In this document: in pieces, positions 25,896-35,004 of the stretch
Layout of the letters: every line of letters starts with the position of its first letter
How positions within the stretch are numbered: the stretch's first letter is position 1
Assembly: GCA_024330265.1 (NCBI GenBank)
Contig: JANDLT010000020.1
Location: 17,449 to 81,448, forward strand
Length of the DNA: 64,000 bases
Direction: 5' to 3'
Source: Pyrinomonadaceae bacterium MAG19_C2-C3
GTDB taxonomy: Bacteria; Acidobacteriota; Blastocatellia; Pyrinomonadales; Pyrinomonadaceae
Position numbers and translations under genes: made by a program
Notes under the pieces: generated by a model
What the model saw: the letters and a program-made list of their open reading frames with translations, nothing else
Databases searched by the model: none
What the model was told of the DNA's origin: nothing

Positions 25896-27116
25896 ATGGA
25901 ACCTTCCTCAAACCAAAACACCCAGCCTCAACTCTCGCTCTCCGATTTGCTCAAGCGCATGATTGAGATGCGCGGCTCCGACCTTCACTTGACGATTAAC
26001 TCCGCCCCGCAGGTTCGCACCGACGGACACTTGAAACCGATTGAAGGCTTTCCCGCCTTAACCGCCGCCGACACTAAAGCCCTCGCCTATTCCGTTTTAA
26101 CCGACGCGCAGAAGCACCGCTTTGAAGAAGAACTCGAACTCGATTTCTCATTTGGCGTGAAAGGCTTATCGCGTTATCGCGCCAATCTTTTCAATCAACG
26201 CGGCGCGGTCGGTGCGGTCTTTCGCGCGATTCCATATGAAATCAAAACCTTTGAAGATTTGGGATTGCCGCCTGTGGTGCAGAAACTTTGCGACCGTCCG
26301 CGCGGTTTGATTTTGGTGACGGGTCCGACGGGTTCGGGTAAATCCACGACGCTGGCTTCGATGATTGACAAGATTAACCGCGACCGTCACGAACACATCT
26401 TGACCATCGAAGACCCGATTGAATTCTTGCACCAACATAAATCATGCGTCGTCAACCAACGCGAAGTCGGCTCAGACACCAAAGGCTTTGCCGAAGCCCT
26501 TCGCACCGCTTTAAGGCAAGACCCCGATGTAGTTCTCGTCGGTGAAATGCGCGACCTTGAAACCATTGAGTCCGCTTTGCGTATCGCGGAAACGGGTCAC
26601 TTAACTTTCGGCACGCTCCATACCAACTCCGCCGCTTCGACCATCAACCGCATCATTGACGTGTTCCCGCCCGAACAACAATCACAGATTCGCGCCCAAT
26701 TATCCCTCGTCCTCGAAGGCATCATGTGTCAGGCTTTGTTGCCGAAAGCATCGGGTCAAGGGCGCGCGATGGCTCTCGAAATCCTTGTTCCCAATAGTGC
26801 GATTCGCAACTTGATACGCGAAGACAAGGTTCACCAAATCTATTCTTCAATGCAGACCGGACAAGAGAAATACGGAATGCAAACATTCAATCAGGCAATC
26901 GCCACGCTCTATCACAAGCGCACCATCTCACTCGAAACCGCGATGCAACGCACCTCGAATCAGGACGAACTGCGCGACCTGATTGAACGCGGCGCGGGAC
27001 TCAACAACACCCCGACCGCTTCCGGTGCGACACGTCCAACCCCATCACGCCCGTCCGTACCCGGACAACAACCAAGCCCTTACGCTCAACCCCGCCCAAT
27101 CGGGCAAAGACCCTAA
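25896..27116 (+). CDS. pilT: Type IV pilus retraction ATPase
   Basis: Hexameric ATPase that depolymerises the pilus and gives twitching motility. The 406-residue protein has the PAS-like N-terminal domain (SDLHLTINSAPQVRTDG), Walker A GPTGSGKST (143-151), Walker B (DVVLVGEMRD), a His box (FGTLHTNSA), and the retraction motif AIRNLIRE near the C-terminus that distinguishes PilT from PilB. The last 40 residues are a Pro/Thr/Gln-rich tail. No Shine-Dalgarno is visible. It is followed by a hairpin repeat and pilC. Confidence 0.97.
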   Translation: MEPSSNQNTQPQLSLSDLLKRMIEMRGSDLHLTINSAPQVRTDGHLKPIEGFPALTAADTKALAYSVLTDAQKHRFEEELELDFSFGVKGLSRYRANLFNQRGAVGAVFRAIPYEIKTFEDLGLPPVVQKLCDRPRGLILVTGPTGSGKSTTLASMIDKINRDRHEHILTIEDPIEFLHQHKSCVVNQREVGSDTKGFAEALRTALRQDPDVVLVGEMRDLETIESALRIAETGHLTFGTLHTNSAASTINRIIDVFPPEQQSQIRAQLSLVLEGIMCQALLPKASGQGRAMALEILVPNSAIRNLIREDKVHQIYSSMQTGQEKYGMQTFNQAIATLYHKRTISLETAMQRTSNQDELRDLIERGAGLNNTPTASGATRPTPSRPSVPGQQPSPYAQPRPIGQRP

Positions 27117-27118
27117 TG

Positions 27119-27213
27119 CAGTGGTCAGTGGTCAGTGGTTAGTGGTCGGTTAAGAACTGCTTTCGCTCTGACCACTGACCACTGACCACTGACCACTGAC
27201 CACTGACCACTAA
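27119..27213. repeat. Heptamer inverted-repeat element (GTCAGTG type)
   Basis: GTGGTCAGTGGTCAGTGGTTAG at 27121-27142 faces a run of about six CTGACCA units at 27168-27211, in the gap between pilT and pilC. It ends directly before AAGGAGTAATC, the ribosome-binding site of pilC. Confidence 0.88.
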
Positions 27214-27222
27214 GGAGTAATC

Positions 27223-28461
27223 ATGCCCACATTCGTTTTTCAAGGTCGCAATCGTCTCGGTGAAACAATAGCCGGTGAACGTGTCGCCGATAGTCGTGAT
27301 GTCTTGCGGCAGTTGCTGCGTCGTGAACAAGTCATGCTGACATCGGCAAAGGAAAAGGGACGCGAAATCGCCCTGCCGAAATTAGGCATGAAATCCAAGC
27401 GCGTCAAAGCCAAAGACCTTGCGATTTTCACGCGCCAATTTTCGGTGATGATTGATGCCGGACTGCCGCTCGTGCAGTGTCTCGACATTCTCGCCGAACA
27501 ACAGGACAACAAGTATTTCGCTCAATGTTTGACGCAAGTCCGGCAGGATGTCGAAGAAGGCTCGACGCTGGCGATGGCGATGGGCAAGCAACCAAAAGTC
27601 TTTGACCAGCTTTATGTGAATATGATTGAAGCGGGCGAGACGGGCGGTATCCTCGATTTGATTTTGCAACGTCTCGCAATCTACATCGAAAAAATCGTCA
27701 AGCTTCAACGCGATGTTCTCTCCGCGATGATTTACCCGTCGGCAGTCATCGTCATCGCCGTCGGCGTTATCGCGGTCATCATGGTCTTCGTGATTCCGCA
27801 ATTTGAAAGCATCTTCTTAGGTCTTTTAGGTCCCGGCGAACAACTGCCGCTTCCAACGCGCATCGTCACCGGCATCAGTGGATTTCTCGCCGGATGGGGT
27901 GGAGCAATCATCGCCATCAGTCTTATCGCCGCCGCCGTCGCCACGAGTTTTTATTACAAGACACCGAAAGGGCGATACAAGATTGACAGCTTGACCCTAA
28001 AAGCTCCGATAGTCGGAAACATCCTTCGCAAGATTGCGATTTCGCGTTTCTCGCGCACGCTCTCGACGCTGCTTTCATCGGGCGTGCCGATTTTGCAATC
28101 GTTGGATATTACGGCGCGCACCGCCGGCAATGTCGTCATCGAAGAAGCGATTACGAAAGTGCGGCAAGGCGTCGAGCGCGGCGAGAACATCGTTGACCCT
28201 CTGCGCGCCACCGAAGTTTTCCCGACCATGGTGTCGCAGATGATTAACATCGGTGAGCAGACCGGCGCGCTTGATGCGATGCTAGGGAAAATTGCCGACT
28301 TCTACGAATCGGAAGTTGACGCCGCCATCGCCAACTTACTGACCTTGCTCGAACCCGTCATGATCGGTTTCTTAGGCGTCACCATCGGCGGCATCGTCAT
28401 TGCGATGTACATGCCGCTCTTCTCCCTCGTCGGCAAACTCGCGGGCGGCAGCGCAGGTTAG
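27223..28461 (+). CDS. pilC: Type IV pilus inner-membrane platform protein (T2SF family)
   Basis: Inner-membrane platform that couples the PilB and PilT ATPases to the growing pilus. The 412-residue protein has two T2SSF repeats (about 70-195 and 270-400; FTRQFSVMIDAGLPLVQCLDILAEQQ and FSRTLSTLLSSGVPILQSLDITA), with membrane helices at about 168-190, 215-245 and 375-400. Shine-Dalgarno AAGGAG lies eight bases before the ATG. Ends with a bidirectional terminator. Confidence 0.96.
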   Translation: MPTFVFQGRNRLGETIAGERVADSRDVLRQLLRREQVMLTSAKEKGREIALPKLGMKSKRVKAKDLAIFTRQFSVMIDAGLPLVQCLDILAEQQDNKYFAQCLTQVRQDVEEGSTLAMAMGKQPKVFDQLYVNMIEAGETGGILDLILQRLAIYIEKIVKLQRDVLSAMIYPSAVIVIAVGVIAVIMVFVIPQFESIFLGLLGPGEQLPLPTRIVTGISGFLAGWGGAIIAISLIAAAVATSFYYKTPKGRYKIDSLTLKAPIVGNILRKIAISRFSRTLSTLLSSGVPILQSLDITARTAGNVVIEEAITKVRQGVERGENIVDPLRATEVFPTMVSQMINIGEQTGALDAMLGKIADFYESEVDAAIANLLTLLEPVMIGFLGVTIGGIVIAMYMPLFSLVGKLAGGSAG

Positions 28462-28525
28462 GAATCAGTATTAAGTTACTGTTCATTCGCAGCTAAAAAT
28501 TCTGACATCAAACCGACGTTAAATT

Positions 28526-28560
28526 AAAAGCCCGCGCCGATTTCTGGCGCGGGCTTTTTC
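28526..28560. terminator. Bidirectional Rho-independent terminator
   Basis: AAAAGCCCGCGCC, short loop, GGCGCGGGCTTTTTC. It serves pilC (plus) and the alpha/beta hydrolase (minus), which are convergent here. Confidence 0.92.
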
Positions 28561-28578
28561 CAAGACTGACGAAACCTT

Positions 28579-29559
28579 TTATTGAAGCGGAATTCCCGTC
28601 GCTTTCAATTCTGAGTCGGTGATACCGGAAGGATAGTTCAGCTTCGCGGCAGCCCACCTTCTTATCAGGAAATTGGCTTCCCCGCCGCGCTCCAAGATAG
28701 CGGCATGTGAACTATTCGGGATGAGTCCGAGCAGCGAATCCGCGATTGAGACGCGCAACATTTGTCCTACTTCAAACGAAGTCAACGGATCTTCCACGCC
28801 GAATATAATCAGCGTCGGCACGGTTATCGTCGGCAGCACGCCTCTTAAATCGGGACGTTCCGCTAAGGCATTCGCTCCGCCGACAAGACCGTTAAGCGAA
28901 GCCTGTCGGATGATGCTTGCGACTTGAGTCGTGAGGGGCAATCTGGTTAAGCGCGTCTCGCCTGTCAGAAATTGCGGCAACAAAAACGGCAGCAGCGAAT
29001 CCGCTCCCATCTCCCTCGATTGTTGGGCATAGCCGCGCCATTGGAACTGCTCAAGGGTCGGCGCCGGGGCAGCGATGGTATCAATCAATATCATGCCGTC
29101 AAATCGTGATGGTGCGAGACGATATAAGTTGAGCGTCGTAATGCCGCCCATTGAATGCCCGCCGATGATGGCTCGCTTGATACGCAGGAAATCCATCAAG
29201 GCGAGTACGTCATTGGCGTAAATATCAATCGAAGCTTGCTCATTAGGGGCGACGCTGCGCCCGAAGCCGCGCAGGTCGAGCGTGACGACCTGAAAGTGGC
29301 GGCTCAATGCCGCGCGTTGACGGCTAAACAAATCGCCGGAGAGCGGATAGCCGTGAATCAAGACGAGCGGCTCGCCGCGTCCGCTGATGGTATAGAAAAT
29401 CCGCGCGCCGTTGATGTCAGCGAATCCTTCAACATCGCCGGAGCGTTGCGCGCGACCGCCAAAGCGCGACTCGCTTTGAGCGTGGCTAACGGCGGCAGTG
29501 CAGACGAGCAGCAACAGAAGCGACAAGACAAGCGATAGAAACGGAAAAGTTCTTTTCAT
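28579..29559 (-). CDS. Secreted alpha/beta hydrolase
   Basis: A 326-residue exported hydrolase: signal peptide (1-27, ending SHAQS), oxyanion segment LVLIHGYPLSGD, nucleophile elbow GHSMGG (Ser is the nucleophile), an acid in the FGVEDPLTS region, and a His in NSSHAAILE near the C-terminus. The layout fits epoxide-hydrolase or esterase-like enzymes; the substrate cannot be inferred. It points against the pilus genes and splits the pilus block from its regulator genes, so it may be an insertion unrelated to pili. Confidence 0.88.
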   Translation of the reverse strand: MKRTFPFLSLVLSLLLLLVCTAAVSHAQSESRFGGRAQRSGDVEGFADINGARIFYTISGRGEPLVLIHGYPLSGDLFSRQRAALSRHFQVVTLDLRGFGRSVAPNEQASIDIYANDVLALMDFLRIKRAIIGGHSMGGITTLNLYRLAPSRFDGMILIDTIAAPAPTLEQFQWRGYAQQSREMGADSLLPFLLPQFLTGETRLTRLPLTTQVASIIRQASLNGLVGGANALAERPDLRGVLPTITVPTLIIFGVEDPLTSFEVGQMLRVSIADSLLGLIPNSSHAAILERGGEANFLIRRWAAAKLNYPSGITDSELKATGIPLQ

Positions 29560-29967
29560 TACGACTCCTTAAAGTTGTATCCTCGTTGAAAAATCAAGCT
29601 ACGTAAAACTTGTCAACGTGATAGAAGAACACAAGCGCGGTACTTCCAGATAACAGCGCAACCGGAAGCAGTTTCATACGGCACGAACGAAAGCTTTATC
29701 CGCAACATGACACGGGCGTAACACGATACTACCACTAAAGTTTTATCAACGCGGTCTGGTTGATTTTGATAAAGACGGAAGCATGTTGTCGGTGCGAAGA
29801 CGTACACGCATAACGCGCGGTGGCATTGAAGTAAGGTTATACTTCATCAGGCTTCTTCGGGCGCGGTGATTTTTGGTAAAGTTGGGTTCTCTCTTTTCAC
29901 GGTTGTTAAATCATCGCTTCAACTTGTCACTTGAGTCCGCACGGCTTGCCGTCGGCGCAAAGGTTAA
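29560..29967. other. Divergent intergenic region
   Basis: About 410 bases between the hydrolase start and the RsbRD-like gene. I see no repeat element, RNA gene or convincing promoter. The small open frames here lack coding character. Confidence 0.4.
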
Positions 29968-30447
29968 ATGCCAATGTCATCAAGAGTCGAATCGCTCGAA
30001 ATTAGGAAAGTTTGTCGTGAATTGCGCTCCTCTATCAACGACATCGTGCTGGTGTGGATTGAGCGCGTGCAGGCTGACCCTTACTTGCGCGCCGATGACG
30101 ATTTGACTCACATCCAAATCGTTGACCACATCCCGCAGATGCTCGAAGAACTTTGCGACTTGCTTGAGCATGGCAGCGCGACGGATTTCAAAGACATACG
30201 CGCATCGAGTCATCACGGTTATCGTCGCGCGCTCGAAGGTTACACGCTGACGGAGTTATTGCGTGAAATTGAATTGTTGCGCGATTGCGTTTTCACGTTC
30301 GTCGCCGAAACGGAAGCGGGTCACAACCTGACGCGCACCGACATCATTGCTGCCTTACGCACCGTCAACGAATACTTCGGTGAAGATGTTATCTTCATCG
30401 TCGAACACTACTTGCGCCGCTCCGAGCCGGACGCTTCGATTGCGTGA
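29968..30447 (+). CDS. RsbRD_N-type sensor domain protein
   Basis: A 159-residue helical protein that resembles the RsbRD_N family, the sensor N-terminus of RsbT co-antagonists: a Trp-containing helix (NDIVLVWIERVQADPYLRADDDLTHIQIVDHIPQMLEELCDLLE), a mid HHGYRRALEGYTLTELLREIELLRDCVF block, and a last helix. Here it stands alone, with no STAS domain. Its TGA is directly followed by the ATG of the PilS-like kinase, so the two are translationally coupled and it probably acts as an input or partner of that kinase. Confidence 0.72.
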   Translation: MPMSSRVESLEIRKVCRELRSSINDIVLVWIERVQADPYLRADDDLTHIQIVDHIPQMLEELCDLLEHGSATDFKDIRASSHHGYRRALEGYTLTELLREIELLRDCVFTFVAETEAGHNLTRTDIIAALRTVNEYFGEDVIFIVEHYLRRSEPDASIA

Positions 30448-32226
30448 ATGCCAACCTCTCATCAATCTTTACTCCGCACCGACGAAGGCGCGTCAATCGA
30501 ACTTGCGATGGATAATTCATCGCACATTTCGTCGCAAACAGAAGCGGTGCGCGTGCCTTCCAAACGTAGCCGATGGTGGTTGATTGCGGGACGCGCGGGG
30601 ATAGCCGCCGCCTTGCTTGCCGCCGGAGGTCTTTCGACCGTTTCCGATTTGCTGTTCGGCAGCCGCATGTTCAGCTTATCCGGCGCGACGTTGTGGCTGC
30701 TCGCAACGACACTCATACTCTCCGGTATTTACGCCGTCATACAGCATTTTTCTCTGCTTCCAATTCGCACGCAAATCGCCGTGCAACTCGGTCTCGATGT
30801 GCTGCTCGTGACGTGGCTCGTGTGGGCGACCGGAGATTTGCGCTCGCCTTACGTCGCGTTCTATATCGTCATCATTTCGCTGGCGAGTGTGTATCAAGGA
30901 GCGCGCGGCGCACTCATCACATCCGTCGGATGCGCGACGGGTTATACGGCGGCGATGATTGTGCGATTGTTCGGCGGCGAGATGTTTGGCGATGAAATTT
31001 TCGGTGGCGAATCCTTCCTTTCGCTCGTCTCGACGCCCGCACCTTCGCTCGCCGATTCCGTTCAAATCATCGCACTCAACACCGTCGCGTTTTTCGTCGT
31101 CGCCCTGCTCGCCGCGCGCTTTGCCGAACGCCACACGCGCAGCCTCGAAGCGACAAACGAACTCGCGCACCTTCGCGCCCTTCACGAACGCATCGTCGAA
31201 TCCATACGCTCCGGCGTCGTGACGACCGACCTCAAGGGCAACATTTTTACGGTCAATCATGCCGCCGAAGAAATCACCGGATACACCGCCGCCAGCATTC
31301 GCGGTCAACACGCTTCGCGCATGTTCGGTGAACTCGACGAGCGTTTTGAAGAATCAATCAGCGCGGCGCAAACGGGCGACCGCAGCCCGCGTTATGAAAC
31401 CGAAGTCGTCGCTCCCGACGGCTTAATGGTGCGGCTCGGCTTCAGCATCTTTCCGCTTTCGACTCAAACGGGCGAGCGTTCCGGCTACGTCATTACGTTT
31501 CAGGATTTAACCGAACTTCGCACGCTCGAAGATGTCGCGCGAAGACAAGACCGCCTCGCCGCCGTCGGGCGCGTCGCCGCCGGAATCGCGCACGAGATTC
31601 GCAACCCGCTTGCCTCAATCAGCGGCAGCGTCCAAGTCTTGCGCGCCGAAGCCGCAGGCGATTCGATGCAAACCGAATTGATGGACATCATCCTTCGTGA
31701 ATCCGACCGCCTCAATCGTATTATCAACGACTATCTAACTTACGCCCGCCCGCGCCCCGTCGAACTCGCGGAAACGGATGTGCGCCAACCTCTAAGCGAA
31801 ACATTCGCCCTGCTTCGTCACAGTCCCGAAACACTGCCCGCTCACACGCTCGAACTCGATTTGCCCGCCGCGCCCGTAAGAATTTCGGTTGACGGCGACG
31901 CCCTCAAACAAGTATTCAGCAATCTCGCGCGCAACTCGCTCAAAGCGATGCCCGACGGCGGACGACTTCACGCCGCCCTTCGTCAAGAAAAACACGGGCG
32001 CACTTTCATCGTCTTCACCGACGAAGGTTGCGGCATGTCGCCCAACCAGGTCGAACGCTTATTCGAGCCGTTCTCATCCTCAACCACCGGCGGCACGGGC
32101 TTGGGACTCTCCATCGTTTATCAAATCGTCCGCGACCACAGTGGTACAATCAACGTCCGCAGTCAGCAAGGCGTCGGCACAACTATCACGATAGAATTAC
32201 CCAGCACCCGCGAGACTGTCACCTAA
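30448..32226 (+). CDS. pilS: PilS-like membrane sensor histidine kinase
   Basis: Senses a signal, autophosphorylates on His and passes the phosphate to the adjacent regulator. The 592-residue protein has about six membrane helices (45-225), a PAS domain (about 245-355), HisKA with His382 (GIAHEIRNPLAS), and HATPase_c with the N-box (VFSNLARNSLKAMPDGG) and G-box (FEPFSSSTTGGTGLGLSIVYQIV). This layout and its position downstream of pilBTC match PilS, which monitors pilin. The gene symbol rests on context, since no pilA is visible in the window. Confidence 0.85.
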   Translation: MPTSHQSLLRTDEGASIELAMDNSSHISSQTEAVRVPSKRSRWWLIAGRAGIAAALLAAGGLSTVSDLLFGSRMFSLSGATLWLLATTLILSGIYAVIQHFSLLPIRTQIAVQLGLDVLLVTWLVWATGDLRSPYVAFYIVIISLASVYQGARGALITSVGCATGYTAAMIVRLFGGEMFGDEIFGGESFLSLVSTPAPSLADSVQIIALNTVAFFVVALLAARFAERHTRSLEATNELAHLRALHERIVESIRSGVVTTDLKGNIFTVNHAAEEITGYTAASIRGQHASRMFGELDERFEESISAAQTGDRSPRYETEVVAPDGLMVRLGFSIFPLSTQTGERSGYVITFQDLTELRTLEDVARRQDRLAAVGRVAAGIAHEIRNPLASISGSVQVLRAEAAGDSMQTELMDIILRESDRLNRIINDYLTYARPRPVELAETDVRQPLSETFALLRHSPETLPAHTLELDLPAAPVRISVDGDALKQVFSNLARNSLKAMPDGGRLHAALRQEKHGRTFIVFTDEGCGMSPNQVERLFEPFSSSTTGGTGLGLSIVYQIVRDHSGTINVRSQQGVGTTITIELPSTRETVT

Positions 32227-32240
32227 ACAGGTTCACATTT

Positions 32241-32573
32241 ATGAGCGAAGAAAACACAAAGATATTGCCGGGAGAGCATGATGTTTTGGCGCAATTAGTG
32301 ATTGAAGTGCGCGGCATGAACGCTCATATGCAACATTTTGACGAACGGTTGCAAAGCGTCGAAGATAAGTTTGATGTTCGTGCGCGCGAGACCCGACCGA
32401 TGTCGGAACGCATTGACCAACTTCTTAGCGAAGTCGCGGCGACACGCCAAGAAGTACGCGAAGTCAATCGCACGATGCGCCGCATGAACGCTGATTTGGC
32501 AACCGCTCTACGCAATCACGACCACATGGAAGACCGCATTTTCAAACTGGAAGAAGCGACGGGCAAGTCTTAA
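32241..32573 (+). CDS. Small coiled-coil protein between kinase and regulator
   Basis: A 110-residue protein, almost wholly helical and charged (MSEENTKILPGEHDVLAQLVIEV, then heptad patterns such as DERLQSVEDKF and DQLLSEVAATRQEVREVNRTM), without a membrane segment. It starts 14 bases after the pilS-like gene and ends 32 before the pilR-like gene, so it belongs to the same transcript. It has no family I know. A regulatory or adaptor role in the two-component pair is an inference from position. Confidence 0.7.
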   Translation: MSEENTKILPGEHDVLAQLVIEVRGMNAHMQHFDERLQSVEDKFDVRARETRPMSERIDQLLSEVAATRQEVREVNRTMRRMNADLATALRNHDHMEDRIFKLEEATGKS

Positions 32574-32605
32574 TTCTTCGCAAAACAACCTTTGCAATCG
32601 CGCTT

Positions 32606-34153
32606 ATGAAAAACATTCTAGTTGTTGATGACGAACAAGGCATTCGCCAACTTCTAACTCTCGTCTTCGGACGCGAAGGATACAACGTGCGCGCGGCGGA
32701 AAACGGCGTCCGCGCGATGGAGATGTTGCGCGCCGAACCCGCGCATTTAATCATCTCCGACATTCGTATGCCCGACATGAACGGCATCGAATTATTGACG
32801 GCGGCGCGTGAACTTCTGCCCGATGTGCGCGTCGTGATGATGACCGCATTCGCATCTCTCGAACGTGCGCGCGAAGCCTTCAAACTCGGCGCGGAAGACT
32901 TTGTACAGAAGCCGTTTGATGTCGAAGAATTGAAAGAGATTGTGCGGCGCGCGTTCGAGCGTTCACAGCTTGTCGAAGATAATCGTCAACTTCACGATGA
33001 GAACGAACGCTTGAAGCCGTTTGATGAACCACTCACGCACCTCGATAATTTGCGCGGCAGTTCCGTCAAGATGCAAACCGTTTATCAAATGATTAAGACC
33101 GTCGCCGCCGTGCCTTCGACCGTGCTTGTGACGGGTGAATCCGGCACGGGTAAGGAACTCGTCGCGCGTGCGATTCATAATTTGAGTGCGCGTAGGGATA
33201 AACCGTTCATCTCGATTAACTGCGGGGCGTTCACCGAGACGCTTCTGGAATCCGAGCTTTTCGGTTTCGTGCGCGGCTCATTCACGGGTGCTACGTCTGA
33301 CCGCAAAGGCTTATTTGAAGCCGCGCATAAAGGCACGATTTTCCTTGATGAAATCGGTGAGATGTCACCGACGATGCAAGTCAAACTTTTGCGTGTCTTA
33401 CAAGAGCGCAAGATTCGACCCGTCGGGGCGCACGATGAACGCACGATTGATGCGCGCGTCGTTGCCGCGACCAATCGCAATCTACAACAGATGGTGAAAG
33501 AAAATTCGTTCCGCGAAGATTTGTACTACCGCATCTCCGTCATCCCTATGGAACTGCCGCCGTTGCGCGAACGTAACGGCGATGTACACTTGTTGATTGA
33601 TTATTTCGTCAACAAATTTTGCGAACTGAACGGGAGACATTTGACCGTCAGCCCGCGCGTGATGGAGATGCTCGAAGGTTATGCGTGGTACGGCAATGTG
33701 CGCGAACTCGAACACACCATCGAACGTCTTGTCGCGCTTGAGCCGACCGACACGATCCAACCGGAACGCTTGCCCGAATCCATCACCAACTACAATCCCG
33801 GACGCACCACCGACGACGACGAACTGCCCGAAGAAGGATTGAACCTGTTCGCCCACATTGACCACATCGAACGCAAATACGTCCTCGCCGCTCTGACGCG
33901 CACCGACGGTAATCAATCACGCGCCGCCGAACTTCTGCATCTGCCCGTGCGTTCACTGCGTCATCTGCTCGACAAACACAACATACGCGGACTGACCGCC
34001 CAACTCCGCGATGAACGCCGCCAGAGTGACGCCGCCCCGCGCCGCCGCGCGACAGACCCTTACCCGCGCCGCCGCGCCCACGACCTAGCCGATGCGAATG
34101 GTGACAATAATGAACCGGAACAACTCGCTTCACGCGGAAAAAGCGTGACCTGA
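32606..34153 (+). CDS. pilR: PilR-like sigma-54-dependent response regulator
   Basis: NtrC-family activator of sigma-54 promoters. The 515-residue protein has a receiver domain with phospho-acceptor Asp52 (SDIRMPD), an AAA+ domain with Walker A GESGTGKE (177-184), the sigma-54 contact loop GSFTGA (224-229, Ser in place of the usual Ala), Walker B FLDEIGEM, and a Fis-type helix-turn-helix (NQSRAAELLHLPVRSLRHLLDKH). A basic, disordered tail of about 45 residues follows. Paired with the kinase just upstream, it is expected to control pilin or other pilus genes. Confidence 0.88.
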   Translation: MKNILVVDDEQGIRQLLTLVFGREGYNVRAAENGVRAMEMLRAEPAHLIISDIRMPDMNGIELLTAARELLPDVRVVMMTAFASLERAREAFKLGAEDFVQKPFDVEELKEIVRRAFERSQLVEDNRQLHDENERLKPFDEPLTHLDNLRGSSVKMQTVYQMIKTVAAVPSTVLVTGESGTGKELVARAIHNLSARRDKPFISINCGAFTETLLESELFGFVRGSFTGATSDRKGLFEAAHKGTIFLDEIGEMSPTMQVKLLRVLQERKIRPVGAHDERTIDARVVAATNRNLQQMVKENSFREDLYYRISVIPMELPPLRERNGDVHLLIDYFVNKFCELNGRHLTVSPRVMEMLEGYAWYGNVRELEHTIERLVALEPTDTIQPERLPESITNYNPGRTTDDDELPEEGLNLFAHIDHIERKYVLAALTRTDGNQSRAAELLHLPVRSLRHLLDKHNIRGLTAQLRDERRQSDAAPRRRATDPYPRRRAHDLADANGDNNEPEQLASRGKSVT

Positions 34154-34177
34154 AATTATTCGTGATGCCAGAAGTGC

Positions 34178-34460
34178 TTCGTAGCTACGGAGTAGCGACA
34201 AGATGCTAGCCCACAGTGAAGGCGAAACGAAGTGTAGCCGTAACTGTGGGTTAAAGATAAAAAGATTTCCAAGCTACGGCAGTAGCGTAAGGAACCACGC
34301 GCCGCAAAACGCAATATACGATTTAATCGCCTTCGTACAAAAGACCTTCTGCCGCTACTCCGTAGCTCGAAACTTATTCTTGCGTCTTAACCCACAGCTA
34401 CACTGCGCTTCGCTTCGTTTGCAGTGGGCTACCGTCTTGTCGCTGCTGCCGCAGCTAAGA
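34178..34460. mobile_element. Large fold-back element with long imperfect terminal inverted repeats
   Basis: About 80 bases at the left end (34180-34262; GTAGCTACGGAGTAGCGACA, GCTAGCCCACAG, AACTGTGGGTTAAAG) match, as reverse complement, the right end (34386-34459; CTTAACCCACAG, CAGTGGGCTACCGTCTTGTC, GCAGCTAAG). The centre contains a further pair built on TACGGAGTAGCG and CGCTACTCCGTA. No reading frame is present. No target duplication could be read with confidence. Confidence 0.6.
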
Positions 34461-34484
34461 AGAATCGGTCATATAACCCCTGCT

Positions 34485-34612
34485 TATAGCGACTTGCATA
34501 ACCACTTGAGTTTAGAGGCGGACTACGCCCGCCGTTGCGACACACGACGTGAACCGGCGGGCGTAGCCCGCCTCTAAACATTCGTTTCTCATTTTGATTT
34601 GCAAGTTGGTAT
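34485..34612. mobile_element. 128-bp palindromic MITE-like element, copy 2
   Basis: Starts TATAGCGACTTGCA and has the same inner palindrome as 22441-22569 (TTTAGAGGCGGACTACGCCC and the complementary GGGCGTAGCCCGCCTCTAAA). The right terminal repeat (TGCAAGTTGGTAT) is degraded compared with copy 1, so this copy seems older. Confidence 0.75.
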
Positions 34613-34630
34613 TACATGGAACTTGTATGC

Positions 34631-34676
34631 CTCAAAAAAAGGACATTGAAGCCCTTTCAAGCTTCAACGTCCTTCT
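34631..34676 (-). terminator. Rho-independent terminator of tatA
   Basis: AAGGACATTGAAG and CTTCAACGTCCTT pair with one mismatch. On the minus strand the stem is followed by a T-run (the A-run at 34633-34639). It lies about 30 bases beyond the tatA stop. Confidence 0.82.
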
Positions 34677-34702
34677 CTATTTTCATCCAAACTCTGAAGA
34701 AC

Positions 34703-34936
34703 TTATTCGACTCTGCCCGCGCGCAGTTGTTCGCGGCGGCGCGCGGCTTCGAGTTCGGCGGCGTCCTCATCCTCGCCATCCTTCACGCCTTTCTTAAATT
34801 CCTTGATGCTTGAACCCAAGCCTTTGGCGAGTTGCGGTAAGCGCGTGCTGCCGAAAAGTAAAAGTAGAATGCCGAGAATCAACAAGAGTTCTTGTCCTCC
34901 CAACATTCCGAACACAAATGCTAAAAAGATGTTCAT
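34703..34936 (-). CDS. tatA: Twin-arginine translocase subunit TatA/E
   Basis: Forms the protein-conducting part of the Tat system in the inner membrane. The 77-residue protein has the classic layout: one N-terminal helix (ELLLILGILLLLFGSTRLP), then an amphipathic helix (QLAKGLGSSIKEFKKGV) with the conserved FG-x-x-x-L-P hinge, and a short acidic to basic tail. A likely substrate in this window is the DUF1501 protein. It stands alone with its own terminator; tatC is not in the window. Confidence 0.93.
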   Translation of the reverse strand: MNIFLAFVFGMLGGQELLLILGILLLLFGSTRLPQLAKGLGSSIKEFKKGVKDGEDEDAAELEAARRREQLRAGRVE

Positions 34937-35004
34937 ATTTTTTGTTCCTTAAACTGCTTTGAGTAACATTGTTTCAATCCGCACCGCTTTACCAAGCGCG
35001 GTGA

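Noticed and set aside
30676..31311. 211-codon open frame on the minus strand
   Set aside because: Antisense to the PilS-like kinase; no start or domain support.
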